Below are positions 24,301-38,555 of a stretch of 64,000 nucleotides of DNA, one piece after another. Within the stretch, counting starts at the first letter, position 1; every line of letters begins with the position of its first letter. The position numbers and the translations under genes are program-made. Source of the DNA: Helopsaltes ochotensis (taxonomy: Eukaryota; Chordata; Aves; Passeriformes; Locustellidae). The notes below the pieces were generated by a model. That model had not been told where the DNA came from, did not search any database, and saw only the letters and a list, made by a program, of their open reading frames with translations. The stretch is taken from contig VXBM01000891.1 in NCBI GenBank assembly GCA_013400155.1, positions 96,387-160,386 on the forward strand. The letters are read 5' to 3'.

Positions 24301-25012
24301 ATGATATTTTCTTTTCCTGGAGTAGCAGGTTTATTGTTTTTTTTTTGTCCTTCCCCCCCCCCCCCATCTGATAAGATTCTGCTGTAATTTTCAGTCATTT
24401 GAGAGGTATTACCCAAATTCAGGCTGTCATTACCTCCCAGCAGGATGTTTTTTGGTGTCCCTGTGTGAGGAGAAGGCTGGATCTTGTGGCTGATAGAAAA
24501 TCTTCTGTGTGCACAAGTCTCTTAACTATGGGACCACTGAGCTCAGAACTAGCAAATCTGAAGGCAGTTTCTTGTCTCTCCACTTTCAATACTAACAGCT
24601 GAATGTTTCCAAAGGAGAGACCTTCCAACAAAACAATTTCATTTTCCTCGGTAATATTTTGGGCACAATCTGCTGGCGACTCTTTTATCTGGCGTGCCAT
24701 CTCTAGGCTTATAGCCCTCTTTGATGTGGCTCATTCAGGGGAAAAATGGCATTACACACTACCTCAATCATTCAGATGTCAGAGAGGATATTGCATTTGA
24801 CTAATCGGGGGAAATTTGGGAAGATTTAGTAATGCCAGGAGACATGACCCACTTCCAGTTAAACGCTTTTCAGACAATAGAGGTTGTGCTAAGTGGTGGG
24901 GGAGGGAGAAACACTCACAGAGTAGAAAAAATTAGCAGTTATTCATAATTTTAAATTTTATTGTGCTGACCCTTTCCTAGGTTCAGGATGGGCTTGCTTT
25001 CTTTTTCTGTTT

Positions 25013-25014
<2 letters not shown>

Positions 25015-25078
<64 letters not shown>
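25015..25078. repeat. 64-nt T tract
   Basis: T run interrupted by a single C at 25047. No reverse-complement AATAAA lies next to it, so I do not call it a retrocopy tail. Confidence 0.8.
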
Positions 25079-28000
25079 CCTGACAGAAAGACAATACTGA
25101 TACTAACTGGTTTGCAACAGATGTGTGTTATCTGGAGATGACCATCCCTGTCACCTTTGGGATGTGGCTGGTGGATGTTGGGATGTGGCTGAGGCTGTTG
25201 GGAGCTGTGGTCCAGCTGTGGGTAACCAGTGGTGGCTGGAGATGTGGAACATGGTGTGGGAATTGATTCTGACTGTCCCAGCTCAGGAGGGTGCCCTGAT
25301 GATGTGCATTTTAAGTACATGGAGAATGATAGTCCACAAAGCCAGATTTAAGTGTTTTTCTCGTGCTCCAGACCTTCAAAGTTGCTCATTCCTGATCCTC
25401 CGAGTGCCTGGCCAAAACCAAACAGAAACTGCAGAGGTGCAGCCCTGTGACGTTGTAAAACTGCAAAATAGCCAAACCTCAGTTTGTAGGTATATAAACT
25501 TTTTCTTCAAAGGCAACAAAAGAGAACATTCTTTGAAGAGGCAACTCCATAATTTTTAGCGCTGCAAGTTCTGTCAAGAAGCTTGTGGCTGTTGCTTTGT
25601 GCAAGGTTTTATCTTTGCAGCCATGTGAGCTGAGCAAACGCAACTTACTCTGCTTAAAGCTTATTAAACCCCTTATTAAAAATAGTTCTGTAATCCTTCT
25701 GGAGTATGGCAACAACACTTCTGCCTCAATTTCGTGTTGCAGCTGAACTCAGGTTGTAGCGGTTTGCAGGGTGCTGCTGAGATGCAGACGCATGGTGTTG
25801 GAAGATCCTGGTGCGAATGTCCAACGTGATTGAGCCTTGCCAGAGCCCACCTGAAAATGGGAAGATGAGCTGTGCTGCACGGGCAGTGTTTTGGGGCAAA
25901 AAGTCCACCCTAGGGACGAGCTGGAACTGCTGCTGGTTTCTGGAAGGGGGTCCAAGTCTTCAACGTTCACTGTTATTTTCGCAAACAGGCTTTTGTGTGA
26001 TCATTCAGGTGTAGGTATTTTTTAATGCTCTGCTTTTGCCTGCAGCCAGGATTCCACTGCTCTCCTTCCACAGTATAAAACCCACTCTTGTTTTCTGAGC
26101 TGTTCCCCAAATGCTGTTCTTTGAAGAGCCACATTATAATACAACTTGAAGCTTAGAAGTAAGCTTCGAGTATCTTTACCAAGCAAGTTAGCACCTTCCT
26201 CGGGTTAAAATCTTGTTTCTTCTGCCTTGAAGCTTCAGAGCCAGTAGACTGACATTTTTTGGATGCATTTTTTGGATGCATCCCATTTACCCTGTTGATA
26301 GATGCTGCTTTTAGGTGCAGTTACAGAGATTGCTGGAAGAGACGCAGCCCTGACGCTTGTCTAGATAAATTAATTTCCTATGCACGCACCTCTGGTTGTC
26401 TGAGTTGGTCGCTGGGGGCTCTGAGCTGCCCCTGTGTCCCGTGAGTGACTCAGGAGGAATTCCTGCAGCATTAGCAGTGGGTGTTAGGATGCCCAGAGCT
26501 CGTGTGACGTTTGGGTGGCTCTGGAGCGATGGGCAGGCTCGGGCTGGGCCTCCCTGGTGCCTCCCTGCTCACCCTCACCTGCCCGGGGAGCAGCTGGAAA
26601 GCTGGGAACAGCTAAAATGTACCCGGGATCTGGACAAACCTGTCCTGGCACGAGGCTAAACTTCAACATAGGTAATTTGTCTGGAAAGGGGAAAGGCTGA
26701 TTTGGAAGGACTTGGCTTCACTCCTCCTGCTCACACGAAAACAAGTGTAATTTTTCAAGTCAGGGCAGAGCAAATGAGTGCAGTCTGAACTAGGGCTCAT
26801 ATTTTGAAAGCTGAAGAGCTTTTGAAACACCCCAGCAGATGGAAGAGGCCCTGGCTGCATCTGCCTTACCTGCTTTAACCTCATAAACAGCGCTGACCCT
26901 TGTCTCTCACAGGTTTTGTACATAACTGATGTCTGATTTGAAAGTTGGCTGCTCTGTTAACACACTTGTCCGTGACTGATGCTTGGAGGAGTCTCTTGGG
27001 ACTTGCAGTGCCCATGCACAGGGCTTGTGTTTGATGGCTGAGATGCATTAAGGATGTTTAAGTTGTTGGCTGGAAGCAGGCCAGTTAAAAGTGGAGACAC
27101 GGCTTTTCCCACCCTGTATTTGCCGGCAGAGCCTAGGGAAAACTGGAGCCGCCAGCGCAGCCTGTGTGGGTTCTGTGCTCTGGCAATAAACCAGCAGTTT
27201 GGAGGGGGTGGGTGGTGTGTCCTTGATGCCGCAAACCCCGGGCTGAGCGGAGCGTGGGTGTGAAAATGCAGCGGTGGCCTTTGGCCGCTAAACCAGCCGT
27301 GAATATCTGTGGGCTTGGAGCGACACCGGAGATCCCCGTGGGTCTCTTCAGGGCCGATGTGTCCTTTCAACAGCCCGGCGCTGCTGCTGCTGCTGGGGTG
27401 GTGTCCTGCACCTGTGTCCCTGGCTGTCCCTCCCTCCGGGGACGAGGCCTTCGGGCCTGTGGGGATGCCGTGAGCCCCTCGAGCTGCCCTGGGTGAGGTC
27501 AGCAGCTGCTGAACTCTCTGCTTGTGTTAAACACCCCTTCCATGTGCTCACAAACCACCCCACCACTTTCAGCAGTTTCTGGGGATGCCTCTTCCATTTT
27601 ATTCCTACAGACTGAATGTAAGACACTGGAGATAAACTTGCTGCAGCAATAAAAAACACAGGTTAGGAGTGATAATGATATTAACTGAGGCAGTCTGTCT
27701 CACTGCTGGAGCAGCCTCTGTCCTGTTCTGTCTTGTGATGAGGAGAGATTTGTGGCTTATTTTTCCCTGTGTCAGTGCAAAATGAGATGTGGGCTTTCTC
27801 CTGCACAGGCAAACCCTGAAAGGAGTTCAGAAGTGTTGGAGGAGCGGGGAAATCCCAGCTCATGAGCTTTCCCAGACAGTGTTCCTGGCTGGAAGCAGGC
27901 TGTGGAGATGCTGAGGTTTGGTGTCTTCCTTTGAAACAAAGCCCAGGCCTTTGTCAGTGCTTTGCTGGTAGATGGACAGAGGGGGAACCTCCTCTCTGAA

Positions 28001-28328
28001 CAGGCTAAAATGCCTTTTGAGCAGGTTAAACTGCTTTCCCGTGAAAAGAGCTTTTGTGAAAACCAGTCCCTTGGGATTCCTCCCTGGGACATCAGTGCTG
28101 GCAGTCAGGAGCTGCTGGCTTTGTGGATGTGCTGTGCCCGTGGGTGGCAGGCAGGCTGTCCCCAGATCCTGCGCTGCTGTGGCCATCGGGGCTGTCTTTG
28201 CAGACCCGGCAAAGACCCGGGACGTGCCGTGGTGGCTTCCCTGGAATGCCTCAGTCTGGAGCTCAGATCCACAATCCTACAGCTGGAAGTGCCAGCAACT
28301 GAAGGAGCACGGAAATGCTTCTGTGGGC

Positions 28329-29202
28329 NNNNNNNNNNNNNNNNNNNNNNNNNNNNNNNNNNNNNNNNNNNNNNNNNNNNNNNNNNNNNNNNNNNNNNNN
28401 NNNNNNNNNNNNNNNNNNNNNNNNNNNNNNNNNNNNNNNNNNNNNNNNNNNNNNNNNNNNNNNNNNNNNNNNNNNNNNNNNNNNNNNNNNNNNNNNNNNN
28501 NNNNNNNNNNNNNNNNNNNNNNNNNNNNNNNNNNNNNNNNNNNNNNNNNNNNNNNNNNNNNNNNNNNNNNNNNNNNNNNNNNNNNNNNNNNNNNNNNNNN
28601 NNNNNNNNNNNNNNNNNNNNNNNNNNNNNNNNNNNNNNNNNNNNNNNNNNNNNNNNNNNNNNNNNNNNNNNNNNNNNNNNNNNNNNNNNNNNNNNNNNNN
28701 NNNNNNNNNNNNNNNNNNNNNNNNNNNNNNNNNNNNNNNNNNNNNNNNNNNNNNNNNNNNNNNNNNNNNNNNNNNNNNNNNNNNNNNNNNNNNNNNNNNN
28801 NNNNNNNNNNNNNNNNNNNNNNNNNNNNNNNNNNNNNNNNNNNNNNNNNNNNNNNNNNNNNNNNNNNNNNNNNNNNNNNNNNNNNNNNNNNNNNNNNNNN
28901 NNNNNNNNNNNNNNNNNNNNNNNNNNNNNNNNNNNNNNNNNNNNNNNNNNNNNNNNNNNNNNNNNNNNNNNNNNNNNNNNNNNNNNNNNNNNNNNNNNNN
29001 NNNNNNNNNNNNNNNNNNNNNNNNNNNNNNNNNNNNNNNNNNNNNNNNNNNNNNNNNNNNNNNNNNNNNNNNNNNNNNNNNNNNNNNNNNNNNNNNNNNN
29101 NNNNNNNNNNNNNNNNNNNNNNNNNNNNNNNNNNNNNNNNNNNNNNNNNNNNNNNNNNNNNNNNNNNNNNNNNNNNNNNNNNNNNNNNNNNNNNNNNNNN
29201 NN
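28329..29202. other. Assembly gap, 874 N
   Basis: Run of N in MYO5B intron 1. Exons 1 and 2 join in frame around it with no residue missing, so it does not hide a constitutive exon of the known protein. Confidence 0.98.
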
Positions 29203-29454
29203 TTATATTGTAGACAAATTCTGGAAAGCTTCAGTCTTTTTTTTTTTTTTTTTTCTTCTTAATAAAGCGCCTAAGAGTACTCATTGGAAAGTTTAGCAGC
29301 CTCCAGTTTCACCCCAGTGTGGGATGGAAGGTAGAGCAGCTATGAGGGGACATGAGTAGCTTCTCTTTTTTTTTTGTAGATCACATGCCCTTTGGACAGG
29401 GTCCCAAATCCATGGTGCATCCATGAGTGTGCACAGCCACTAACGCCTTTTCTA

Positions 29455-29690
29455 ATGCATTTGGATATTGGGAAAATTCCTTCATGGCAGGGGCTGTCCA
29501 GCCCTGGCACAGCTGCCCAGGGCAGTGGTGGAGTCCCCATCCCTGCAGGGATTTAACAAATCTGTGGCTGTGACACCTGGGGACGCAGGCCACTGGTGGC
29601 CTGGGCAGTGCTGGGGAATGTTTGGACTCGGTGGTCTGGGGGTTTTTCCAACCCAAATGATCCTGGAGTTCTGTGATCTGGGGGTCCTGT
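29455..29690 (+). repeat. CR1 LINE 3' fragment
   Basis: Sense CR1 end: ttccttcatggcaggggctg, gtggagtccccatccctgca, then tttttccaacccaaatgatc and ttctgtgatc at the end. Intron 1. Confidence 0.8.
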
Positions 29691-31699
29691 GGGACAAGCC
29701 CAGATGGGGGTGATGCTGTGGGTTACCAGGAGTGCACGTTGGCCCGTGGCAGCGACTGAAGCCACGTGAATTCAGCTGTCCCTATCCAACCACTGACCCT
29801 TGCAGTTTGAAGGAACTCACCTATTGGGACTCAGCTTTTTGTCAGAAAGGGCAGAAACCTTTGGTCTTGTACATTCTGAACTGGGAACTCTTAGCATGGT
29901 TGGCAAAAGCCTTGCTTTTTCTGTGAAATAAACTTGAATAATGTAATGTTTATTCAGTTTAGTTTTTTCTTCTTCATTTTATTCATCTACCTAGCAAAGC
30001 ATGGGGTTCTCTCTCAGAGGAGAGGGAAAGGTGGCAGAGCAGTGTTTGGTAGAGGTAGATTTGAGTGAGCTTATTTTAGTGAGCTCATGAGTTGTTTTCA
30101 TGCACTTGAAATTGGTAAACCTTCAAGATGTATTTTGATTTTTTTTTTTTCTGCTTTTCTAGTCAATAATAACAATTGTTTTCCCCACCACCCTTGGGTG
30201 GTTATAGTGGGTGTAACTAGGCCTTGAAATGGGTTAAGGGCTTAAGCTGAGCTGATGGGACCCAATGGCTTCAAGGCAAGTGGCATCAGTTGGTGTGCGA
30301 CCGTAACTCCGTGTCCTTCCCCAAAGGAGAGGCATCCCATGGGTGGGAAGGTGGGAACTGCATTTCCTGGTGTGGGGGAAAAGCTCCTTGGGCCTGAGCC
30401 AGCGAATGTGTGGTGGGAAAAGAAAGCTTACAGCTGGGGTGTCCCTGTGATGGTGGGGAGAGCCAGAGCTGAGACCTGCCTTGGTGTCAGCTCTGCAGCC
30501 CTGCCTGTGCCCAGAGGGAGCCTGGGACTGCTGGGGGAATAAAGAAATGCACCTGTAGCACTGGCAGGGGTGCTCACGTCAGTAAATACATCTCCTCTTG
30601 GGACTGGGGTGTCCTGTGTGCCCAACAGGCTTTGTTGTCTTCTGGGAATGGGGAAGGCAGGAGCAGCACCTCATGGCTGAGATAGATTTTTTTTTTTTTT
30701 TGGATCAATTTTTATTTTCTCCTTCTGTTTGGGTGCTTTGTTCTGTGGACATTGTTTCATGGCAGCTGTGTTTTATCTTCCTGGAGGTGTGTGTTTGTGC
30801 ACAGCTGAGGCAGCCATCCTTCCAAAGGGATGAGAGAACCTTGGATTTGCCTAAATCTTCTGGGCACGTTGCCAGATCAGGGGGAAAAATCAAAATTCAA
30901 ACCAGAAGGTGAAGGCTAGAAAAGATGCATTTTGTGCTGGTGATTTTTGTTTTATTTTGTTGATTTGTTGTGTTTTTTGTTGTCGTTGTTGTTGTTCCCC
31001 TTTGTTTTTTGTTGCTGTTAGTTTTTGTTGTTTTATGTTTTTTTTTAAGTGGGTTCAGGTGCCCTTCTTGCAATCCTTTTCCCACTTGGGGAGTCTTCTG
31101 CATGTTGCTCCCCTTACCTGAGCCCTTCCAGCAGAACACAAATGTTGCTTTGCTAAAGGCACCACCTCCCAAATCACCTTCTGAGATTCCAGGTTCAGGG
31201 GTTGATGGAGATGTTCTTTCCTTCATCCTTCCGTGTTTAAGCTTTTGTCTCCCCTACCTTTGGTGGAGGAGATTTGATACGTGATTTAGGGGATGCTTTT
31301 CCATGGATTTGGTGTGTGGTGTGAAGAAGAGGCTTGCAGGATATTGGTGCGGAAAGATCTGTAGAGCCAAAATCTCAGTCTTTCAGCTGGACAGCTAAAA
31401 CTGTGAGGGAATGAGAGGGAGAACATGGCTGACTGTCCAGCCATGTTGTGCCTTGCTTTTTATACATTAAAAAGAAAACCTCCTTTTGTTTGAGTTTCCT
31501 TGGACAAGTGTTCTGAACCAGTGTTAGCTCAGCAGTTGCAAAATCCTGCTGGTTTATTTCACTGGAGAGAAGAGGCAGAGTCTGTACATTAACTTGGAGT
31601 AACTCATGACACAAGTGCTCATCCCAGATCTGGTGTAAAGACATCTTGGGAGCAGCAGAGCTGGTACCAATCACATTCCCAAATACCTGGAAATTGCTG

Positions 31700-31912
31700 C
31701 AAGGAGATGAAGGAAATTTAGGAGGAAGTTCTTCCCTGTGAGGGTGGGCAGGCCCTGGCACAGGGTGCCCAGAGCAGCTGGGGCTGCCCCTGGATCCCTG
31801 GCAGTGCCCAGGGCCAGGCTGGACAGGGCTTGGAGCAGCCTGGGACAGTGGGAGGTGGCCCTGCCCATGGCAGGGGTGGCACTGGGTCCCTTCCCACCCA
31901 AACCGTTCCGCC
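31700..31912 (+). repeat. CR1 LINE 3' fragment
   Basis: Sense CR1: gaggaagttcttccctgtga, gggtgggcaggccctggcac, cagggcttggagcagcctgg and gtcccttcccacccaaaccg. It ends just before the 3' octamer repeat. Confidence 0.85.
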
Positions 31913-34900
31913 ACTGTTTGAAAATGCAGGAGCAGTGGTTCCCTGCAGGAGACCTTTTCTCTGCCCTCACATTCCTCAGCAGCTGGGAGTGTCTGAGTGT
32001 GTGTTCCCTGCTTCAGTTACTTTAATTGAACATGTTTATTCCAGCTTTGTGTCTTGATCACTGGTGCTGTTCTCCAGGTGTCTAATGTCTCCTTGCTAAC
32101 AGACCTTATTGCTGGAATTTTTTAATTACCTCTGGTAAAGCGTTGCTCATTTAAATCCCTGGTGATCAATTTGTTTTCCCTCAGTGGCTCAGCAGTGAAA
32201 AGAATGCAGAGATGGCTCTGGGGGTCTTTCCAGCATAACTTACTTGAAAATGCTGAAAAACGTCCTGTAACTTTAAGTCAAACCCCTTTGAATTTACTAT
32301 GCCTGAGTGATGTTCCAAGGGGGTTTTAATGCACGAGTTCTGCAGATGTGAGGGGTTACTGTGCAGGTTGATTAATCCAATTACTTCTTCCGAATAAAAC
32401 TAACAGTCCAGTCTGGTGGAAGGGTTGCACTGCAATTAAAGGTGGATTTTGGTGCTGTTTGGGTGTGGTGGTGCCCAGTGGGGAGGATGGCTGAGCTCTT
32501 GAGTGGTGGGGGGACGTGCTGTGGTACCCTGGATTTTGGGAGATGCTGGTGACGCCCTGAATGCCCCCCGTGCCACCGCAGTTACAGCCAAGGAGCAGCC
32601 ACTGCTTAGAACATTTCCAGTTGAAAGCCCTGCTGTCCCCTGGCTGCATCCCTGCACCGCAGAGCCAGGCTCCTCCCAGGACCGTTTTCATCTAAAATCA
32701 TGTAACATGGGGTGGTCACTGCCCTGGGAAGTGAACGTGCTTGTGAATTTCCCTAAAGCATCTGTGTTATAGATAGAGGACTCTGAAAACCCAGGGTGAA
32801 AGGCCATTTTTGACTATTTAATTAAACCCAAAGGCTGTTTTTTAACTATTCATTACCGGTCAGCTGTAAGTGGTGTATATTGAGCATGTTCTGGATCCAG
32901 CTTATGCTCACCAAGGAGTGGTGAACTCACATGGATTTCGGGTGGAAAAGAGGACAATGAAGGCAAGGTTACATCACAGCACTGCTAAAGGTTTTGATTA
33001 ATTGAGAATTACAGGAGAGAAGGGTAATTAATGCCAATCAAGAGGGATTTGCAGAAAGTAGCCTGGAAGGATTTCACTCTTGCAGTATGACAGGCTGTTT
33101 GGTGAAAGTCATGCTGCGGGACACTTGGCCCCGGCATGGAGTTTTTAGTTAAAAAAAGGCAAAACCTGAATCTGTAAAACTCCAATAAACCTTCACTTTA
33201 ATTAAAAAAAAAAAAATTGTCTGCATGGCTGAGCTGAGTGTGAAAGGCTCATCCTGGGTCAAGGATTTTTTCGTCATCCTGTGCAATATGGGAATTTTCG
33301 AATGAATCACTTGCAAGGAGAGGTGAGGAGTCCTAGAGGAGCTGATTTGGCTGGGTGGTGCTGGGGTGGTGCTGGAGCCAGGCCAGGTGCTTGGGGAAGG
33401 GGTGCTGAGCTCCCTGCTCCAGGATGCTGATGCCCACAGCTCCTCCAGGGAGACCTGCAGGTAAAGTCGAGTCACCTGATTTTTGTACTTCCCAGGGACT
33501 CTGCAGAGATTTTGGGGGCTTGCAGAGCATCCCTCTTTCTGGCAGGGGGTGGACAGTGGCGGTGAGCATCTTGCAGACCAGATGGGGAGCATGTGCAGGC
33601 CTGAGAGTAGAGAAACTCAGTGCTTTCTGTGGGGCAGCGGCCCCCTGCTCGATGAGGAGCTGTGGAGGGGACTCGCAGCAGCACACTGGGCCCTGGCATC
33701 TCCTGGTGCTGCTCTGCTCCTGGTGAACGCTATGCTTTGAAGGGCTTTGCAGGGTTTGGTTAACTCTGCCCTGGAGCACGTGCTTTAACTCCAGGCTTAG
33801 CCCTGCATAGGGAAGAGCCCTGCCTTGCACGCCGTGTCTCATCAGGCTGGCACCCAGCTCCAGCCTCGGCAGTGCTGCCTCAGAGCCTCCCAGGGAGAAG
33901 GGCTCCTGTGCTCAGCCTGTGCTGGAGAGGGCTGCAGAGAGACCCCGAGTGCTGCCAGCTCCAACTCGCCCGGCCCAGCTCTCCCCTGGAACATCTCGGG
34001 CTGCTCTGAGGTGTTTGTCAGGGTGACAAACTGCACATCCCCTGTGGGTGAAGGCCTGCTGACCCTGCTTTTGGTTTCCTTGCTTTTTAAAGGGTAGAGA
34101 AGCAAAACGAAAATAGAAGTTGCTGCACTGCCCAGAGGAAATCATGGTATCACAGCCCACGAGGCAATTGCTCCCCAGCCTGCAAGGAACTGCCTTTTTT
34201 GCCCCAAATTAAGACCAGATCGTTTATTTGCACTGTCCCAAAGCACCTGGGGCTTTATCTACTTTCCCAGCATCTGATGACTTACTGGAAGAGGAGTTTT
34301 GCAGTGAGAACAGGGCTGTGTGTGCACTCAAGACCTTGACGCTGAACTTGTCACTCTTAATTAAACCTGCAGTAACAAGCGATGCCGAGATGCCACAGAA
34401 GAAGTGGCGGGGGAGATGTTGGGAATACACAAGCTGGCTGTTAGTTACATGTAAGGCTATTGATCAGTCTTGGAAATCGTCCTGAAAATCACAGTTCATT
34501 AAAGTAAAGCCTTCAAGGGTACCCCCAGTGTTTCTGTACTGGTGTCAGGGCTTGCCTGCAGCCCCCCTGTGCTTGGTGCCAGTTTTCCGTCTGCCTTTGG
34601 TGACACAAGGCTGGTGCAATGATGACCTGAAGCTTTTTAAATGCCCCTTCATTAGGAATGCTTCTAATGAGCCAGTGGATAAATGCTGCAGATGCTGCTT
34701 GTCCAAGCACTGCTCAGCTGCTGTGACACTTCATGCAAATCATCATCGGAGTTAATTTGGGCAGGGGAATAAAATTCCGCAAGGAGAAGTAGAGCAGATT
34801 TAGTGCTGGTGGGAGACTTGGAGCCATCCATCAGTGTGACAGCTCTTCAAGGGAAGAGGAGAATATCCCCATGCCTTGAAGGCATCAGTGAAGCATGTGG

Positions 34901-37900
34901 TGTGCTCAAATTCAGGGGCCCCTGCAGTGTTAGGGAATGGAGAGGTGCTCTCCAAAATTTAGGAGCCCTGCCTTAAAGGAGACATTGTCTGGGTGTGCAT
35001 TTGTGTGTTTGTCCAGGGTCCATCTCCACTAGCATGAGGGTGATAGACAACATGAGGGAGGGTGTACATAATGCCCATCTTCATTGACTCCGCTGTTTGG
35101 TTTTGTAAGTTTTTATCAGCCCTGGGAAACACTCAGTTTGCTTGTTCTCATGTTGAGGAATTCGAGATGCTCCTGCAGAGTGCCACCGGAGTGACACAAG
35201 AAAGAGTGTCTTTCCCTTCACATTTAACACCCTCAGCAGGTTAGCACTTGCATTCTGTAGCTCAAAATTATGTTTTTAGTGCTTTTTAAAAAGTAAAACA
35301 CTATTATTTTCCCCCCTATCCCTAGTGCATTATGCTGTTGTAGTGTTTGTTCCCCACTCTGAGTTGAAATGATCATTTGCCAGTCCTTTGGTGTTTGTGG
35401 GGATTTAGGGTGAGGAAGAAGATGCTCTTTTGCTGCTAGAGGTCCCTGTTTTGAGAGGATACCCTCTGGGTCTGTGCTGGAGATACTGGATTTGTGTTTT
35501 CCTCCCCCAGCACTGGGTACCAGCACCGGGCAGGGGAGAGATGCGAAACTCTGGGTCATCCCTGCCCGCCCTGCAGCAAGCAGGGACACCCTCTGCCACC
35601 CTCTCCCGTCCCCTCTGAGGGTTTGCCAGCTGGTGGTACCCAGCAGCAGGCAGAGAAGCCAGACCAGGGTGAGACACGGGGGTCAGCAGGTCCCGGAGTC
35701 ACGGCACAGCTTGGGGAGCCCTGACCTAAATATCAGCTTTGCTTGTCTGTCGGGCTGGGGAGGAATTGCTCCTGGGATGAAAATCTCATTCAGAGGATGG
35801 GAAAGGGAGGATTATGGTTTGCCATCTGCCTCGATGTTCAGTATTGTAAATAATAATAAAAAAGGTAATGATCCACACATCCCTTGATGGAGATACTTGG
35901 CCCGGCTGCTGGAGCACCTCACCCGTGCCTCGCTGCATCACGGGCGAAGCAGATTTTTCTCCTGAGTCACTGCCAAGTGGGGCAGAAGGGAACTTTAGGG
36001 CTGCAGGACACCCAGGAGAGCCATGGTCCCTTTCTGTGTCCCCCTCCTGCCAGCACACATCCCGTGGCTCTTCCCAGCGCCCGCAGGCGCAGCTGGTTTG
36101 CAAACACAGACGCATTTACCGTGGCAGAGTGACTCCTTCAATAACCACCTGTAACTCCTGGGGAACGTGGGACCCTGCTGCTTTGGGCACAGGGGCAATG
36201 CATGGGCCAAACCACCTGTGCTGGCGACCCCAGCTCAGCCCAGGTCTGTATTAATGAGAATTAATGAAGAGAAGTTTGTTTGATTTAGCACAGAGGCTGA
36301 GAGAGAAGCTGTGGATGTCCAGATGGGCTGCAAGTAAAGTTACTCTGGGTTGTTTTTTTTTTTAATTTCTGCAAGAGCCTCTTTAAATTATCCCTGGGGA
36401 ATGATCTTTGGTACTAGTTTAAAAAAGGAAAATCAGGAACAGAAAAACGATATCCAGAGTGTGTGATATGGTCACTTTTAATTCCCAGTACAGGTTGTAC
36501 TTTCCTCTTACTTGAGAAGGGCAGAGTTTGGGAAAACTTCAGTTTTAGTAATAGATAGCTTGAGAGCTTGAAGGTAGTTATCAGTCTGAGTGTAAGCTGC
36601 TTAACCATTCACATGCTGTGTATGTAAATATAAATATTCTCAGGAAGCCAGGGCTGACATTCATTCTATTTTTTGCGTGTTATTTTTTTTTTGTCCTCTT
36701 CAAAGGCATCCAACAATACTGGACACTGAACAGTATACAGTGAGGTTGGCAAGAAGCCCACTGCAAAGGGAGAAAAGTAGAAGTGTGCTTGATTTACAGA
36801 GAAAATTCTACAGAGCTTTGTCCAAATTTCCACCTTGTTCTAGTTAACGTTTGTGTGTTCACCTTTGATTTTTTTTGAAAAAATCATTGTTTTCAAATAA
36901 AGTCCTTTCATAAGATTTTCTTCACTTGTGTGGGAGAACCTTTGTCATGACATACTATGTTTTCACCTCTGTTACTGAATTCCTAATGGTGAGGTATTTT
37001 ATAGTCAGTATTGTGGGTTTTCTGCTGTGCCCTCCCTCTATCTGCAGTTTGTTGGAATGATGCCCCTGGAAAAATGCTCTTGACCCAGGAGCAAGGAAAA
37101 CTTCCCGGGGTCAGCTGTGAGTATTGACATTCCTGAAATAACTCAGGGGATTAAAACCCAGTAATAATAAAGATGGATTTGCTGATGTCCAGCTTGCCAT
37201 GAAGACTTGCAACCGGCCAAACGGCCCAGATGAAGCCGAGATCGCTAGTTTTTAATATTTCTTACTTAATGGAAGATTATACAATTTTCTTAATGTAATG
37301 AAAATGATGCTCTGTCCACAGAGTTGTAAGTCCTTGCCTGCAGACCTGCATCTCTTCTCGCTGAGATGGAGCACATTGCCCAGAGCTTGCTGGGAGTGCC
37401 TTTGGCCAGCGCTGAGGGCTTTGAAACAGTGAAACAAGACATGCCTCTTCTAATTTAATGTTGGTTTTAATCTGCATCCGCAGTGGCAGCCTGCTAAAAT
37501 CTAAATCAAATCAGGAGGTGGGGATTGAATTTATTAAGCTTCTGCTTAAGTTGGGTGGAATAATGCAAGAGGCTGTGAGAGCACTGAATGGCTTTAGTTT
37601 TACTGGGGATCTGGTTAAAAAAATCACAAAGTAAACCAGATTTTTTAAAAAATTTGTTTTTAGAGGCTGAGCATGCAGATTAATTTTAGCATATTGTTTA
37701 AAGGCATCCTTGAGGACTGAAGGGATCTTTTTCTTGAAAAAAAAAAGAGAAAATGTATGGAAACCCTGGAGTGTCTGGAGGTTGAGTGGTTTGCCCAGGG
37801 TTGCGTCTCCTGAGCCCAAAGTCAAGTTAATCCTTCATTCCCAGTGCTTTGGGATGGGCCTGTGTGCCCTCTCCCTTACAACAAGCTCCTCCAGAAGATG

Positions 37901-38555
37901 GAGGGGGCTGTTAAAGCTCTCAGAAAGCCTGGACAAGGCTTGTGGAGTGGTAAAATGATTCTGGAAGTGAGAGAGCTCACAGGGATGCTCTCCCCATGCC
38001 TGAGTGGGCACCTGCCAGCGCCCTGATTTTGGGGGCACGGTGACTCTGACCCGTGTGGGTTCATTTGTCAAAAAGAGGGGGCGTGAGGCTGCTTTGGGGG
38101 GCAGCAGGTTGCAGAGAGGGGAATGCAGGGGAGGTGAGGGCGGCGAGCCCAGCGTGACCCCACCAGGGCCTCGTCAGGTTCTAATTAAAGCTGGCCTTGT
38201 AAAGATGTACCAGTGACAAAGTGCTTCTATTCCAACGCCGTGTGGTTGACGTGTCTGGGATTTATGGGTGAGAGGGAGGGCTTGGAGGGGGGTTTGTGTG
38301 TAGCAGCCTGCCCTGCCGGGAGGGCCGGGCACAGCAGGGAGGGGAAGGCGGTGGGGAAGCAGGGCAGAATGAATGGTGTTCCCCCTTCTTGGATGTGTGC
38401 GTCTGCACGCACGAGAGGACAGCATTAGGGATGCTTGGGGAAGTGCATTCATAGCAGCCTGTGCTCACAGCCCCGGGCTCTGCAGCAGGATGGGGAGCAC
38501 TGGAGTGCTTGGTGGCCCCTGGGACCTGCCAGCCACGGGTGTCCCCAGGGCTCCT

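Noticed and set aside
25015..25078. T tract as the tail of an antisense retrocopy
   Set aside because: No TTTATT/TTTAAT signal and no recognisable exon sequence follows the tract.
27962..29296. Open frames of 300-440 codons here and at 51489-52354
   Set aside because: They are open only because they cross runs of N.
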